From the NCBI GenBank assembly GCA_023512635.1, contig JAILZF010000006.1:1-35594 (forward strand): a stretch of 35,594 bases of DNA, in the 5' to 3' direction. How positions within the stretch are numbered: position 1 is the stretch's first letter; every line of letters begins with the position of its first letter. A program made the translations under genes and the position numbers. Under the pieces are notes generated by a model. That model had not been told where the DNA came from. It saw only the letters and a program-made list of their open reading frames with translations, and searched no databases. Positions 26,556 to 34,948 of this stretch are shown piece after piece. This DNA comes from Alicyclobacillus sp. GTDB taxonomy: Bacteria; Bacillota; Bacilli; Alicyclobacillales; Alicyclobacillaceae.

Positions 26556-27389
26556 ATGCGACGGACACTGCTCCGCTGGCTGCTAATCCTGTTTCCCCAA
26601 CGTTTGTTTACCGCCTGTCTGGGCCGGCTAGCACGCGCTCGCTGCAGCCGCCGGCTCATCCCTCTCTATGCGCGCTGGTACCAGATTGATGATCGCGAAG
26701 CGGACCTGCCGCTGGCCTGCTATCCTACGCTGCTGGACTTCTTTTGCCGCGGCTTGGCAAATGGAGCACGGCCGGTAGCGGCCTGTGAAGTCGTTTCACC
26801 CGTGGACGGGACGGTCAGCGAACTTGGGAGGTTGGACCACGGCCAACTGCTCCAGGCCAAAGGGTGTATGTACAGCTTGGCAGCCTTGCTGGCTGACGCA
26901 GCGGCGGCTATGCGTTATGAGGGGGGGCATTACGTCACCCTGTACTTAAGCCCGCGTGACTACCACCGCATTCACATGCCGGTGCACGGGCGTTTGACCG
27001 CGTGGCGCTACGTCCCTGGCAAGCTGTTTCCTGTGAACACCTGGGGGGTTGCTTGTATCGCCGGTTTGTTTACACAAAACGAACGGTTGATCACGTTCAT
27101 CGAGACGCCGCGCGGCGAGTGCGCGCTGGTCAAGGTGGGAGCGGCCGGGGTTGGCAGCGTGCGTACAGCTTACAGCCCGGCCTTAGGAGGCCCATGGCGC
27201 CGTCGCCGTCAGGGAATTTTGACAGGCCAAGTGGATCGAGAGTTACCGCGCGGGGCCGAGTTAGGACGGTTCGAGTTTGGGTCCACCGTGATTCTGCTGT
27301 TTACTCCTGGTATGATCAGCCGGTTTTGTGTCCAATCGGGGCAGTCCATTCGGATGGGTGAACCGCTGGCTCAGTGGTCAAAGGAATAA
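26556..27389 (+). CDS. psd: Phosphatidylserine decarboxylase proenzyme
   Basis: Pyruvoyl-dependent membrane enzyme that makes phosphatidylethanolamine from phosphatidylserine. 277 residues. Motifs: VVSPVDGTVSELG, GHYVTLYLSPRDYHRIHMPVHG (catalytic Asp and His), and the self-cleavage site FGST with S243 as pyruvoyl precursor (commonly LGST). A hydrophobic, basic N-terminus probably attaches it to the membrane. The ATG at 26556 follows TGAGGTGGA. No phosphatidylserine synthase is visible in the window. It lies next to the sulfoquinovose synthase, another headgroup gene. Confidence 0.94.
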   Translation: MRRTLLRWLLILFPQRLFTACLGRLARARCSRRLIPLYARWYQIDDREADLPLACYPTLLDFFCRGLANGARPVAACEVVSPVDGTVSELGRLDHGQLLQAKGCMYSLAALLADAAAAMRYEGGHYVTLYLSPRDYHRIHMPVHGRLTAWRYVPGKLFPVNTWGVACIAGLFTQNERLITFIETPRGECALVKVGAAGVGSVRTAYSPALGGPWRRRRQGILTGQVDRELPRGAELGRFEFGSTVILLFTPGMISRFCVQSGQSIRMGEPLAQWSKE

Positions 27390-27405
27390 TGTATGCATAC
27401 CCCGT

Positions 27406-27867
27406 TCGTCACCAGGGCATGCTGGGGACGAGGTGGTCTGTCATGCGACCGGTTCGTTCAGCCATCCGCTGGTGCGGTAAAGGCCTGCGCGCCTATTGGC
27501 GGTGGATGCTCAAAGCGACCGAGCAGATGGGCGACTATTACGGTCCCTGGTGAAGGGACGTCGCCCAGCCCGTACGGCCGATAGATTGCGGTTACGGGCA
27601 AGGTGCAGGGTAAGCCACAAGCGGGCAGCCAGGCACAGGCCAGACTGCCCGTGAGTTGGCAGATGGATAGACGTAGGCGGCTGCAACGAAGCAGCCAAGA
27701 CACGGGCTGTGCGGCCGGCTCCATCTGCTGCCACCCGGCAAAACGGTATGACCGTCCGCTCTCTTGCATAGATTTCGAGCAAAAGGGTAGACCGTGCAGA
27801 GAACATCAGGGTGTGAGGCACATTCTGGTGAAGCGCAGGGGTTTTGGTTGCTCCTATTTACAAAACC
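27406..27867 (+). ncRNA. Candidate long structured RNA between psd and the sulfoquinovose synthase
   Basis: This stretch has no recognisable protein but at least eight stems: 27406-27431 (TCGTC and CCAG arms), 27463-27508 (9 bp), 27529-27566 (GGGCGAC/GTCGCCC around GTCCCT/AGGGAC), 27568-27599 (GCCCGTA/TACGGGC), 27622-27651 (CGGGCAG/CTGCCCG), 27659-27728 (9 bp GCAGATGGA/TCCATCTGC, with GGCTGC/GCAGCC nested at 27679-27696), 27743-27755, 27761-27801 and 27804-27830 (12 bp, 3-base loop). The 27804 and 27463 stems need G-U pairs that exist only on the plus strand, which favours plus-strand transcription. It could be a stand-alone RNA or a long leader of the next gene. I do not recognise it as a known family. 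Confidence 0.4.
27443..27553 (+). CDS. Possible 36-residue basic, aromatic peptide
   Basis: ATG at 27443, with AGGTGG (27431-27436) 6 bases upstream, opens a 36-codon frame ending at TGA 27551-27553. The product is Arg/Lys-rich at the N-terminus with four Trp and three Tyr residues and ends GDYYGPW. About 70 percent of third positions are G or C, like the real genes here. The stop codon sits in the loop and 3' arm start of the 27529-27566 hairpin. I recognise no family. It competes with the reading of this stretch as pure RNA structure. Confidence 0.4.
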   Translation: MRPVRSAIRWCGKGLRAYWRWMLKATEQMGDYYGPW

Positions 27868-27873
27868 ATGTAG

Positions 27874-29088
<1,215 letters not shown>

Positions 29089-29143
29089 AGGGGGAGTGCT
29101 GACGAGGCACGTACGCAGGATACGCCTGCGTATTCAGGACAAG

Positions 29144-29180
29144 GCCTGGATGGCCAGCTTGCGGACCGTCCAGGCTTTTT
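29144..29180 (+). terminator. Intrinsic terminator after the sulfoquinovose synthase
   Basis: GCCTGGA (29144-29150) pairs with TCCAGGC (29169-29175), with a further GG/CC inside, followed by TTTTT (29176-29180). A weaker ACGCAGG/CCTGCGT pair lies just upstream at about 29113-29130. Confidence 0.85.
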
Positions 29181-29227
29181 GCGCTTTGTTTGCCTTCACG
29201 GGTGAAAGAAAACCAAGGGCAAGGGCA

Positions 29228-30628
29228 TTACCGGTATTCTGGCGCCACCGGTTGCCAGCCGAGGACCGCTTCCGCCTTTTGAGCAATGGCCAGCAGGGTA
29301 TCATCGGCGAACGGCGGGCCTATCCACTGCAGGCCTACAGGCAGTCCGTCTGGCGCCAACCCGCAAGGCAGACTGACGGCAGGCAGGCCGCTGAGGTTCC
29401 AAGGGTTGGTATAGCGCGTGAGGTGCGCCCGAACGTACACCTCTTGCGCGCGGATGTGGGCTTTTTGCTGGCCGATGTCCGTGGCGGTCAACGGCGTCGT
29501 CGGAGTGACCAAGACGTCAAGGTTCGTAAACAACTCTGTCAGGGCAGCACGGAAGCGGCGGCGGAATTGTGTTGCCAAGACGTATTGATGGCCGCGTATC
29601 TCGTAACCCGCGGTCAGCCGTTGTCGCACATCAGCCCCGTAGAGCTCTGGCGAACGCTTAAGCAACGGCTCGTGCACCGCCAAGGCTTCGCTGGCGATGA
29701 CCCACGCCTGGGCCTCGGGTACCTCGTGGATCAGCGGAACATCGACTTCGACCAAAGCAAACCCGTTGTCCTGCAGTTTGTGGAGCGCGGTCTGGACGGT
29801 TTGTAACACCCCGCTGTGGCACTTGTCGAAAAAGAACGAGCGCGGTACGCCGACGCGTACCGGATGTGCGGGCACCGCACGCTGCCAACGCAGCGCAGGC
29901 AGGCTGACTGCGTCTGGGTCGCGCGGGTCGGGTCCGGCAAGCACCGCCATGAGCGCGGCGGCATCCGCGACCGTTTGCGTCATGGGTCCCACGTGATCGA
30001 GCGTGGGCGCCAATGGAAACACCCCGGCTTTGCTGACCAAGCCGTAAGACGGTTTAAAGCCGACGTGGCCGCAGAGGGCGGCTGGAATGCGGATGCTGCC
30101 GCCGGTGTCTGTGCCGAGAGCGGCCAGCGCCAGACCGGCTGCCAGTGCGGCACCACTGCCCCCACTTGACCCGCCCGTAATCTTGGTCCGGTTCCACGGG
30201 TTGCGGGCAGGGCCGTAGTGGGGGTTTTCATTGGTGGTCCCGTAGGCGTATTCGTGTAAGTTGGTCTTGCCGAGGAGGATGGCACCAGCGGCGCGCAGCC
30301 GTTGCACGGCGGTGGCATCGGCTGTTGGTTGCTGGGAGGTGTGCTGACGTCCGCCGTATGTGGTGGGCAAGTCTGCTGTATCCAACAGGTCTTTGACCGC
30401 AAGGGGCACACCCGCCAGCGGTCCCACGGGCAGACCTTGGGCGAGGCGCTCATCCAACGCTTGGGCTTCAGCCAGGGCCTGGTCGGCGGCTATACAGAGG
30501 TACGCACCCAAAGCGGGATTATATGTATGGATGCGCTGCAAGAACCACGTGACGATTTCCGTGGCTGAACACTGGCGGCGAGTCAACTGCTGTTGCAGGC
30601 TGGCAATGCTCCAGAGGTGCGGGTTCAC
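29228..30628 (-). CDS. Amidase-signature family hydrolase
   Basis: Ser-cisSer-Lys amidohydrolase; substrate unknown. 466 residues. The triad lies at K79 (PLAVKDLLDT), S154 (TGGSSGGSGAA) and S178 (GTDTGGSIR), the same numbering as S. aureus GatA. The segment VGFKPSYGLVSKAGVFPLAPTLDHVGP is typical of stand-alone amidases rather than GatA, and no gatC or gatB is adjacent. GTG at 30628 is 7 bases after AAGGAGG; the open frame extends far upstream without similarity. It is transcribed against its neighbours, so it is probably an insertion between recG-type and rsmD-type blocks. Confidence 0.9.
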   Translation of the reverse strand: MNPHLWSIASLQQQLTRRQCSATEIVTWFLQRIHTYNPALGAYLCIAADQALAEAQALDERLAQGLPVGPLAGVPLAVKDLLDTADLPTTYGGRQHTSQQPTADATAVQRLRAAGAILLGKTNLHEYAYGTTNENPHYGPARNPWNRTKITGGSSGGSGAALAAGLALAALGTDTGGSIRIPAALCGHVGFKPSYGLVSKAGVFPLAPTLDHVGPMTQTVADAAALMAVLAGPDPRDPDAVSLPALRWQRAVPAHPVRVGVPRSFFFDKCHSGVLQTVQTALHKLQDNGFALVEVDVPLIHEVPEAQAWVIASEALAVHEPLLKRSPELYGADVRQRLTAGYEIRGHQYVLATQFRRRFRAALTELFTNLDVLVTPTTPLTATDIGQQKAHIRAQEVYVRAHLTRYTNPWNLSGLPAVSLPCGLAPDGLPVGLQWIGPPFADDTLLAIAQKAEAVLGWQPVAPEYR

Positions 30629-30721
30629 CAGGGATCCTCCTTGCACCAAAAGGTGACAGGCGGTAAGCCGTGAACAGAACAAGGGGATGACGGCAAGCTG
30701 ATCCGGCTGCGTCTCGCCCCC

Positions 30722-30727
30722 ATTATA
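30722..30727 (-). promoter_or_regulatory. Consensus -10 box upstream of the amidase
   Basis: On the minus strand TATAAT lies about 95 bases before the amidase GTG. No good -35 box exists at 16-18 bases, where the terminator-like hairpin arm lies. It may be a promoter for readthrough-independent amidase expression or a chance match. Confidence 0.35.
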
Positions 30728-30731
30728 CTGC

Positions 30732-30772
30732 AAAAGCAGAAAACCCACGCCCGGGTACGCGTGGGTTTCTGC
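30732..30772 (-). terminator. Minus-strand intrinsic terminator or attenuator upstream of the amidase
   Basis: A 14-bp stem with one bulged base: the arm GCGTGGGTTTCTGC (30759-30772) pairs with 30736-30750 around an 8-base loop. Only on the minus strand is it followed by TTTT (complement of 30732-30735). It ends about 100 bases before the amidase start, where a leader attenuator or the end of a small RNA would lie. Confidence 0.65.
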
Positions 30773-30920
30773 CGCTTTGCCACGGTGCAGCAGGCTGAAC
30801 CGAGGCAGGCGTTTCTGGGAGAGGAGAAACCGGAGGAAGTGCTTATGGGGACCTAAGCCCTTCCGCGGTTGCCTACAACAGCAGCAGCTGCCGTTGTTGG
30901 GATCAATATGGTCCAGACGG
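30732..30920 (-). ncRNA. Candidate small RNA or attenuated leader upstream of the amidase
   Basis: On the minus strand a perfect TATAAT (30927-30932) predicts a start near 30920. Downstream, in plus coordinates, are: CAACA/TGTTG enclosing GCAG/CTGC (30876-30899); a closing stem AGGCA/TGCCT (30803-30807 with 30870-30874) around two arms, 30835-30864 (9 of 10 bp paired) and 30811-30830 (GTTTCT/AGAAAC); CGGT/ACCG (30783-30802); then the terminator at 30732-30772. A promoter, a three-way junction and a U-tailed terminator in 190 bases suggest a discrete RNA. The -35 box is poor, and I could not match the core to a known riboswitch class. Confidence 0.4.
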
Positions 30921-31013
30921 ATCGGAATTATACCTGAGGATGACCAGATTTTCGTCTTTTTTCCGGTTGTGTTACATTGGGTCCAGGAGTGTCGGCAGCG
31001 AGGAGGATAGCGC

Positions 31014-31559
31014 GTGCGCATCATTGCTGGCCAGTGGCGAGGCTTGCGCCTGACCGCGCCGGCTGGGACCGTGGCGCGACCCACGACGGACCGGGTTAAA
31101 GAAGCGATGTTTAATTTAATGGGCTGGGGGTGGTCGGGGGGTTGGGCCATCGATTTGTTTGCAGGGTCCGGCGCCCTTGGCTTAGAGGCGCTCAGCAGGG
31201 GTGCGGACGCGGCGGTGTTCATGGATGTACACCGCGCCAGCCTCGCGGCGATTCGTGAAAATGTACGACGCTGTCGGGCAGAAGCGGTCTGCCAGGTGTG
31301 GGCTGTGGATTGGCGGCGCGGTTGGCAGCGGGTCTGTGCACAAGGTTTACCGGTCGGTTGGGTGTTTGTCGATCCTCCCTATCCCCTGGGTCTCTGGCCA
31401 GAGGTGTTGCAGGTGTTGGGCGACAGCCTGGTGCCGGTTCAGTTTGGGGTGGTTTGTGAGCATCCGGCGGCTGTGTCGTTGCCTGCGGTGGCAGGGTCGT
31501 TGCGACTGGCCAAACAGCGCGCGTACGGGGATGTTGCGGTCTCCCTGTACTCGCCGTAG
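31014..31559 (+). CDS. rsmD: 16S rRNA (guanine-966 N2) methyltransferase
   Basis: SAM-dependent methylation of G966 of 16S rRNA. 181 residues. MRIIAGQWRGLRL and RPTTDRVKEAMFN at the N-terminus, SAM-binding DLFAGSGALGLEALSRGA, and the catalytic FVDPPYPLG are all family signatures. GTG at 31014 follows GAGGAGG. It is followed 37 bases later by coaD, the pairing seen in most Firmicutes (ylbH-ylbI in B. subtilis). Confidence 0.96.
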   Translation: MRIIAGQWRGLRLTAPAGTVARPTTDRVKEAMFNLMGWGWSGGWAIDLFAGSGALGLEALSRGADAAVFMDVHRASLAAIRENVRRCRAEAVCQVWAVDWRRGWQRVCAQGLPVGWVFVDPPYPLGLWPEVLQVLGDSLVPVQFGVVCEHPAAVSLPAVAGSLRLAKQRAYGDVAVSLYSP

Positions 31560-31596
31560 GCCGGCGTTCAACGGGCGACTGGAAGGGGGATGAAGC

Positions 31597-32106
31597 GTGC
31601 ATAAAGCGGTGTTTCCGGGCAGTTTTGACCCAGTCACCTGTGGTCATCTGGACGTCTTGGCCCGGGCCGCACGACTGTTTGATGAAGTGGTGGTGGCGGT
31701 TCTGGAAAACCCGGACAAGCAGCCCCTTTTTACCACGGCCGAGCGCGTTCGCCTGATCCAAGTGGCGGTTGCCGAGGCTGGGTTACAGAACGTGACGGTC
31801 GACAGTTTTTCTGGGCTGCTTGTGGAATACGTCCGCTTGGTCGGCGCTCGTGCGGTGGTACGCGGGGTGCGCGGGGTGTCCGACGTAGCTGCCGAGACCA
31901 TGCTGGCGCAGATGAACCGCCGGTTAAATCCAGCGGCCGAAACGGTCTTTCTGCCCGCCAATCCTGAGTATTCGTACGTCAGTTCTTCCCTTCTTAAACA
32001 GGTTGCCAGCTTGGGCGGCCCGCTGGCGGGTTTGGTACCGCCGCACGTCGCCGCCGCCTTGCAAGCCAAATGGCCGCGGTCAGCGGCGGACAGAAACCAG
32101 CCCTAG
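31597..32106 (+). CDS. coaD: Phosphopantetheine adenylyltransferase
   Basis: Fourth step of CoA synthesis from pantothenate: adenylates 4'-phosphopantetheine. 169 residues. The nucleotidyltransferase motif reads FPGSFDPVTCGHLD, with Cys where Asn is usual (TNGH). VRGVRGVSDVAAE and PEYSYVSSSLLKQVASLGG follow. GTG at 31597 follows GGAAGGGGGA. CoaBC is elsewhere in this window, so two CoA pathway genes lie within 22 kb. The last 10 or so residues are not conserved. Confidence 0.95.
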   Translation: MHKAVFPGSFDPVTCGHLDVLARAARLFDEVVVAVLENPDKQPLFTTAERVRLIQVAVAEAGLQNVTVDSFSGLLVEYVRLVGARAVVRGVRGVSDVAAETMLAQMNRRLNPAAETVFLPANPEYSYVSSSLLKQVASLGGPLAGLVPPHVAAALQAKWPRSAADRNQP

Positions 32107-32153
32107 GCATAACGGGCAGGGTGGCGCGCATACTGGGGTTACCAAACCGGCGC

Positions 32154-32165
32154 CTTGGCGCCAAG
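32154..32165. repeat. 12-bp perfect palindrome between coaD and the patatin gene
   Basis: CTTGGCGCCAAG is an exact palindrome 26 bases before the patatin-like ATG. It is within a GGCGCC-rich context, so it may be an operator or a chance result of base composition. Confidence 0.5.
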
Positions 32166-32190
32166 GGTGCGGCAGGCGAGGTGAGCGGAC

Positions 32191-32979
32191 ATGGACCCCG
32201 TGATCGGACTGGCGTTGGGTTCGGGTGGGGCCAAAGGGTTTGCACACATTGGGGTTTTACAGGCGTTGGAAGAGCACAACGTGCCTGTGCACGTGGTGAC
32301 AGGTTGCAGCATGGGCAGCTTGGTGGGGGCGCTGTACGTGACGGGGATGCGCCCAGCTTTCATGCAGCGGTTGGCTGCGTCTTTGACGTGGCGGCATTGG
32401 GTTGACCTGACGGTTCCCAAAGTAGGCATGGTGGCCGGGGAAAAGATTCATCAAATGTTAAGCCTGCTGACGCGCGGGTTGTCGTTTGAAGAGTTAGACA
32501 GGCCGTTTGCCTGTACCGCGACAGAGTTGTTGCAGCGGCGGTTGGTGGTGCTACGCAGCGGCCGGGTGGCGGATGCGGTCCGTGCGAGCATCTCGATTCC
32601 GGGTGTATTTGTGCCATTTGTTCGTCCGGACGGGGTGTATGTCGACGGCGGGGTTATGGAACGGGTCCCGGTGGCAGCCGCCCGCGCGTTGGGGGCAGAG
32701 ATGGTGATTGCTGTCGACGTGGGCGCAGCACATCGGCCCCATGTGCCGGAAACGGTGTTGGACGTGATTGTCATGTCGCTGGATGCTATGCAAGCCGCCA
32801 ACCACGTACGCTCCGACCTGGCGGACCTTTGGATTGAGCCGGACGTGGCCGATATCGGGACCTCGCAGTTTCACCGTAGTCAAGAAGCGGTAGCGGCCGG
32901 TTACCGGGCAGCGCTGGCAGCCATGCCGGCTCTGCAGGAACAGCTGGCTGCCCGACGCCGTCAGCAAGGGCTCGGTTGA
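32191..32979 (+). CDS. Patatin-like phospholipase (RssA/YlbK-like)
   Basis: Predicted serine acyl hydrolase. 262 residues. Oxyanion motif LALGSGGAKGFAHIG, nucleophile elbow GCSMG, and catalytic Asp in VDGGVMERVP make up the full Ser-Asp dyad. The elbow has Cys before Ser, where Thr is usual. The ATG at 32191 follows GGCGAGGTGAG. In B. subtilis the related ylbK lies between coaD and the DUF177 gene, as here, but ylbJ, ylbL and ylbM are missing. Its stop overlaps the -35 box of the next promoter. Physiological substrate unknown. Confidence 0.9.
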   Translation: MDPVIGLALGSGGAKGFAHIGVLQALEEHNVPVHVVTGCSMGSLVGALYVTGMRPAFMQRLAASLTWRHWVDLTVPKVGMVAGEKIHQMLSLLTRGLSFEELDRPFACTATELLQRRLVVLRSGRVADAVRASISIPGVFVPFVRPDGVYVDGGVMERVPVAAARALGAEMVIAVDVGAAHRPHVPETVLDVIVMSLDAMQAANHVRSDLADLWIEPDVADIGTSQFHRSQEAVAAGYRAALAAMPALQEQLAARRRQQGLG

Positions 32980-33005
32980 CAGTGTTTGATCGCGGGCGGT
33001 ATACT
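32976..33005 (+). promoter_or_regulatory. Sigma-A promoter of the yceD-rpmF unit
   Basis: A perfect TTGACA (32976-32981) and TATACT (33000-33005) are 18 bases apart, the best match to the housekeeping consensus in the window. The -35 box includes the stop codon of the patatin gene. Transcription would start near 33012, about 25 bases before the yceD GTG. Confidence 0.85.
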
Positions 33006-33037
33006 CGAATCTGTTTGGCGACAAGGTGGTGTTGACC

Positions 33038-33541
33038 GTGCAACTCAGTGTACGCGACTTGCGCCAAGCGCGCGGGCCGGTACGTGTGCAGGAGGACGTT
33101 GAACTGCCGCGCATTGCCGCTGAAAACCCGCAAGTGGCTGCGCTCGGCCCGGTGCACTGCGACGTTGAAGCAGAGGCTGTTCGCCGTGTCAGCCATGTGC
33201 ACGGTCGCCTGCATGCCGATGTGACATACGGGTGTTCCCGCTGTTTGGAACGGTTTGTCCGGCCGTTGCAGGCAGTCTTTGACGAGAGCTTTACGGATGA
33301 CCCTGCCCAAGCGGGTGAGCAGCATACCTTGGCAGGGGAGACGATAGAGCTCGATCCGCTGATTGAAGAGGCGGTTAACCTGAGATTGGAAACCTATCCA
33401 CTATGTTCACAAGACTGTAAGGGTTTGTGTCCGGTGTGTGGTGGCAATCGTAACCTTCGCGCGTGCGATTGTCAGCCTCAATCCCTCGACCCGCGTTTGG
33501 CAGCCTTGCAAGACTTGCTTTCCGGTGAAGATTCCAAGTAA
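33038..33541 (+). CDS. yceD: DUF177 / YceD-family protein
   Basis: Family linked to 23S rRNA accumulation, nearly always next to rpmF. About 167 residues. VTYGCSRCLERFVRPL, then VNLRLETYPLCSQDCKGLCPVCGG and the C-terminal signature DPRLAALQDLL. The cysteines (CSRC and CSQDCKGLCPVC) form a probable zinc site that B. subtilis YlbN lacks. GTG at 33038 is chosen because AAGGTGG lies 8 bases upstream; GTGs at 33026 and 33029 fall within that site. It is followed by rpmF after 41 bases. Confidence 0.93.
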   Translation: MQLSVRDLRQARGPVRVQEDVELPRIAAENPQVAALGPVHCDVEAEAVRRVSHVHGRLHADVTYGCSRCLERFVRPLQAVFDESFTDDPAQAGEQHTLAGETIELDPLIEEAVNLRLETYPLCSQDCKGLCPVCGGNRNLRACDCQPQSLDPRLAALQDLLSGEDSK

Positions 33542-33582
33542 GATGGTGGGCGACAGTTGCCCGAGGTAGGGGGGTGTGAGAC

Positions 33583-33759
33583 GTGGCGGTACCGCAACAC
33601 CGAATATCGAAAACGCGCAAGCGCAAGCGGCGCACGCATTTCAAGCTAGAACTGCCGGGCATGGTCACCTGCCCGCAGTGCGGGGAGTACAAGCTGCCTC
33701 ACCACGTGTGCAGGAACTGTGGCACGTACAAGGGGCGCACCGTCTTGAGTGCAGAGTAA
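33583..33759 (+). CDS. rpmF: 50S ribosomal protein L32, zinc-binding form
   Basis: Large-subunit protein. 58 residues: [20 protein letters not shown], then [29 protein letters not shown]. The pairs CPQC and CRNC form the zinc ribbon. GTG at 33583 lies after GTAGGGGGG. It ends immediately before a strong terminator, so yceD and rpmF form a two-gene unit and plsX needs its own promoter. Confidence 0.96.
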   Translation: MAVPQHRISKTRKRKRRTHFKLELPGMVTCPQCGEYKLPHHVCRNCGTYKGRTVLSAE

Positions 33760-33764
33760 GCAGC

Positions 33765-33793
33765 AAAAAGGCCGGCCGCGTGCCGGCTTTTTT
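33765..33793 (+). terminator. Intrinsic terminator after rpmF
   Basis: A 12-bp stem, AAAAAGGCCGGC (33765-33776) with GCCGGCTTTTTT (33782-33793), with one G-U pair and a 5-base loop. It ends in six T residues, 6 bases after the rpmF stop. Confidence 0.93.
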
Positions 33794-33839
33794 GTGCATA
33801 ACCTGGACTGTCCGCCCTGCTGTAGCGTGTTGCAGTGGC

Positions 33840-33868
33840 TTGCGTTTTGTACCGGTCCTCTGTAGAGT
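33840..33868 (+). promoter_or_regulatory. Candidate promoter of plsX-fabH
   Basis: TTGCGT (33840-33845), 17 bases, then TAGAGT (33863-33868). A modest match, but a promoter is expected between the rpmF terminator and plsX. ATTAGACC just downstream resembles half of a FapR site but lacks the matching half, so no operator is called. Confidence 0.4.
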
Positions 33869-33919
33869 CGAATCATTAGACCAGCGTACGGGTTGGCTGT
33901 GGTGTGAAGGGGTGGATGT

Positions 33920-34936
33920 GTGAAGATCGCAATCGACGCCATGGGCGGGGATTTGGCACCGGCAGCTCCAGTGCAGGCGGTGTTGACGCTGGCCCAGGAA
34001 CAGCCGGGACACCGGTTCTTGTTGGTCGGCGATGAACCGCACTTGCGCACCGCAGCAGCGGGGGTTCATTGGCCTGACAACGTGGAGGTCGTACACACCG
34101 CAACGGCCATCAGCGCTGAGGAGGAGCCGGTACGGGCGGTCCGGCGCAAACCTGACGCCTCGTTGGTGTTGGCCGCTCAAATGGTCAAGGACAAAGCGGC
34201 GGATGCGATGATCTCCGCGGGCAGCACAGGGGCGCTGGTGGCCAGCGGCCTGTTGGTGATGGGCCGGCTGCCCGGGATTCACCGGCCGGCGCTGGCGCCT
34301 GTGTTGCCGACGTTTGACGGGCGCGGCGTGTTGTTGGTGGACGCTGGCGCCACGATGGACGCGGATGCGGACAACCTGCTGCAGTTTGCAGCCATGGGCA
34401 GTGCGTACTCGCAGTACGTGTTGGGCGTGGCGCAACCGCGCGTCGGGTTGCTCAACGTCGGCACAGAAGCTGGCAAGGGCAACAGCCTGTGCAAAGCGGC
34501 ATACGCTCGGCTGCAAGAGGCGGAGTTGCAGTTTGTGGGCAACGTTGAGGCGCGCGAACTGCTGTACGGGCAGGTGGACGTGGCGGTGTGCGATGGGTTT
34601 GTGGGGAATGTCGTCCTCAAGCTGGTGGAGGGCGTGGGCGCTGGCTTGTTTGCGGCATTGCGCGAAGCCTTGACCTCTGCCTGGACGGCGAAACTGGCCG
34701 CCGCCGTGCTCAAGCCGGAGTTGTCCGATATGTTGCGCCGCTTTGATTACAAGGAATACGGCGGGGCTCCGTTTTTAGGGGTGGACGGGGGCTGTATCAA
34801 AGCGCACGGCAGCAGCGATGAACGAGCCTGGCGGGCGGCGCTGCGGCAGGCGATGCGCTTTGTGGAGCAAGACATGCTGCGTAAACTCGTATGCGGGTTG
34901 GCTGACACGTCAGCAGGTTTGTCTGGGGAGAGATAA
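33920..34936 (+). CDS. plsX: Phosphate acyltransferase PlsX
   Basis: Makes acyl-phosphate from acyl-ACP for the first step of phospholipid synthesis; peripheral membrane. 338 residues. MKIAIDAMGGDLAP, AMISAGSTGALVASGL, GLLNVGTEAGKGN, CDGFVGNVVLKLVEG and YGGAPFLGVDGGCIKAHGSS are the conserved blocks. GTG at 33920 follows GAAGGGGTGG. fapR, which precedes plsX in many Bacilli, is absent here. It is followed by fabH after 12 bases with an AAGGAGGAG site. Confidence 0.96.
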   Translation: MKIAIDAMGGDLAPAAPVQAVLTLAQEQPGHRFLLVGDEPHLRTAAAGVHWPDNVEVVHTATAISAEEEPVRAVRRKPDASLVLAAQMVKDKAADAMISAGSTGALVASGLLVMGRLPGIHRPALAPVLPTFDGRGVLLVDAGATMDADADNLLQFAAMGSAYSQYVLGVAQPRVGLLNVGTEAGKGNSLCKAAYARLQEAELQFVGNVEARELLYGQVDVAVCDGFVGNVVLKLVEGVGAGLFAALREALTSAWTAKLAAAVLKPELSDMLRRFDYKEYGGAPFLGVDGGCIKAHGSSDERAWRAALRQAMRFVEQDMLRKLVCGLADTSAGLSGER

Positions 34937-34948
34937 GGAGGAGACGGA

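Larger units (their letters stand above)
30629..31013. other. 385-base divergent intergenic region between the amidase and rsmD
   Basis: It contains the minus-strand RNA candidate, two minus-strand TATAAT boxes and, for rsmD, an extended -10 candidate TGTTACATT (TACATT at 30973-30978) 36 bases before the GTG, without a clear -35 box. A plus-strand open frame at 30777-31010 codes for a basic, low-quality sequence with no initiation site and is not called. Confidence 0.6.

Noticed and set aside
27679-27700. GAAGCAGCCAAG resembling part of the SRP RNA tip
   Set aside because: The full conserved SRP loop (GGTC..GGAAG..AGCAG) and its internal-loop partners are not present. The match is best explained by the GGCTGC/GCAGCC hairpin.
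29228-30628. Amidase as GatA of the Glu-tRNA amidotransferase
   Set aside because: The triad numbering agrees, but the VFPLAPTLDHVGP segment is that of stand-alone amidases, and gatC and gatB are not adjacent.
30860-30875. GGCAACCGCGG on the minus strand resembling a T-box antiterminator
   Set aside because: The required TGGN-ACC element that pairs with the tRNA end is missing, and the spacing to the terminator is too long.
33868-33895. FapR operator before plsX
   Set aside because: Only one half (ATTAGACC) resembles the site. The inverted second half is absent.
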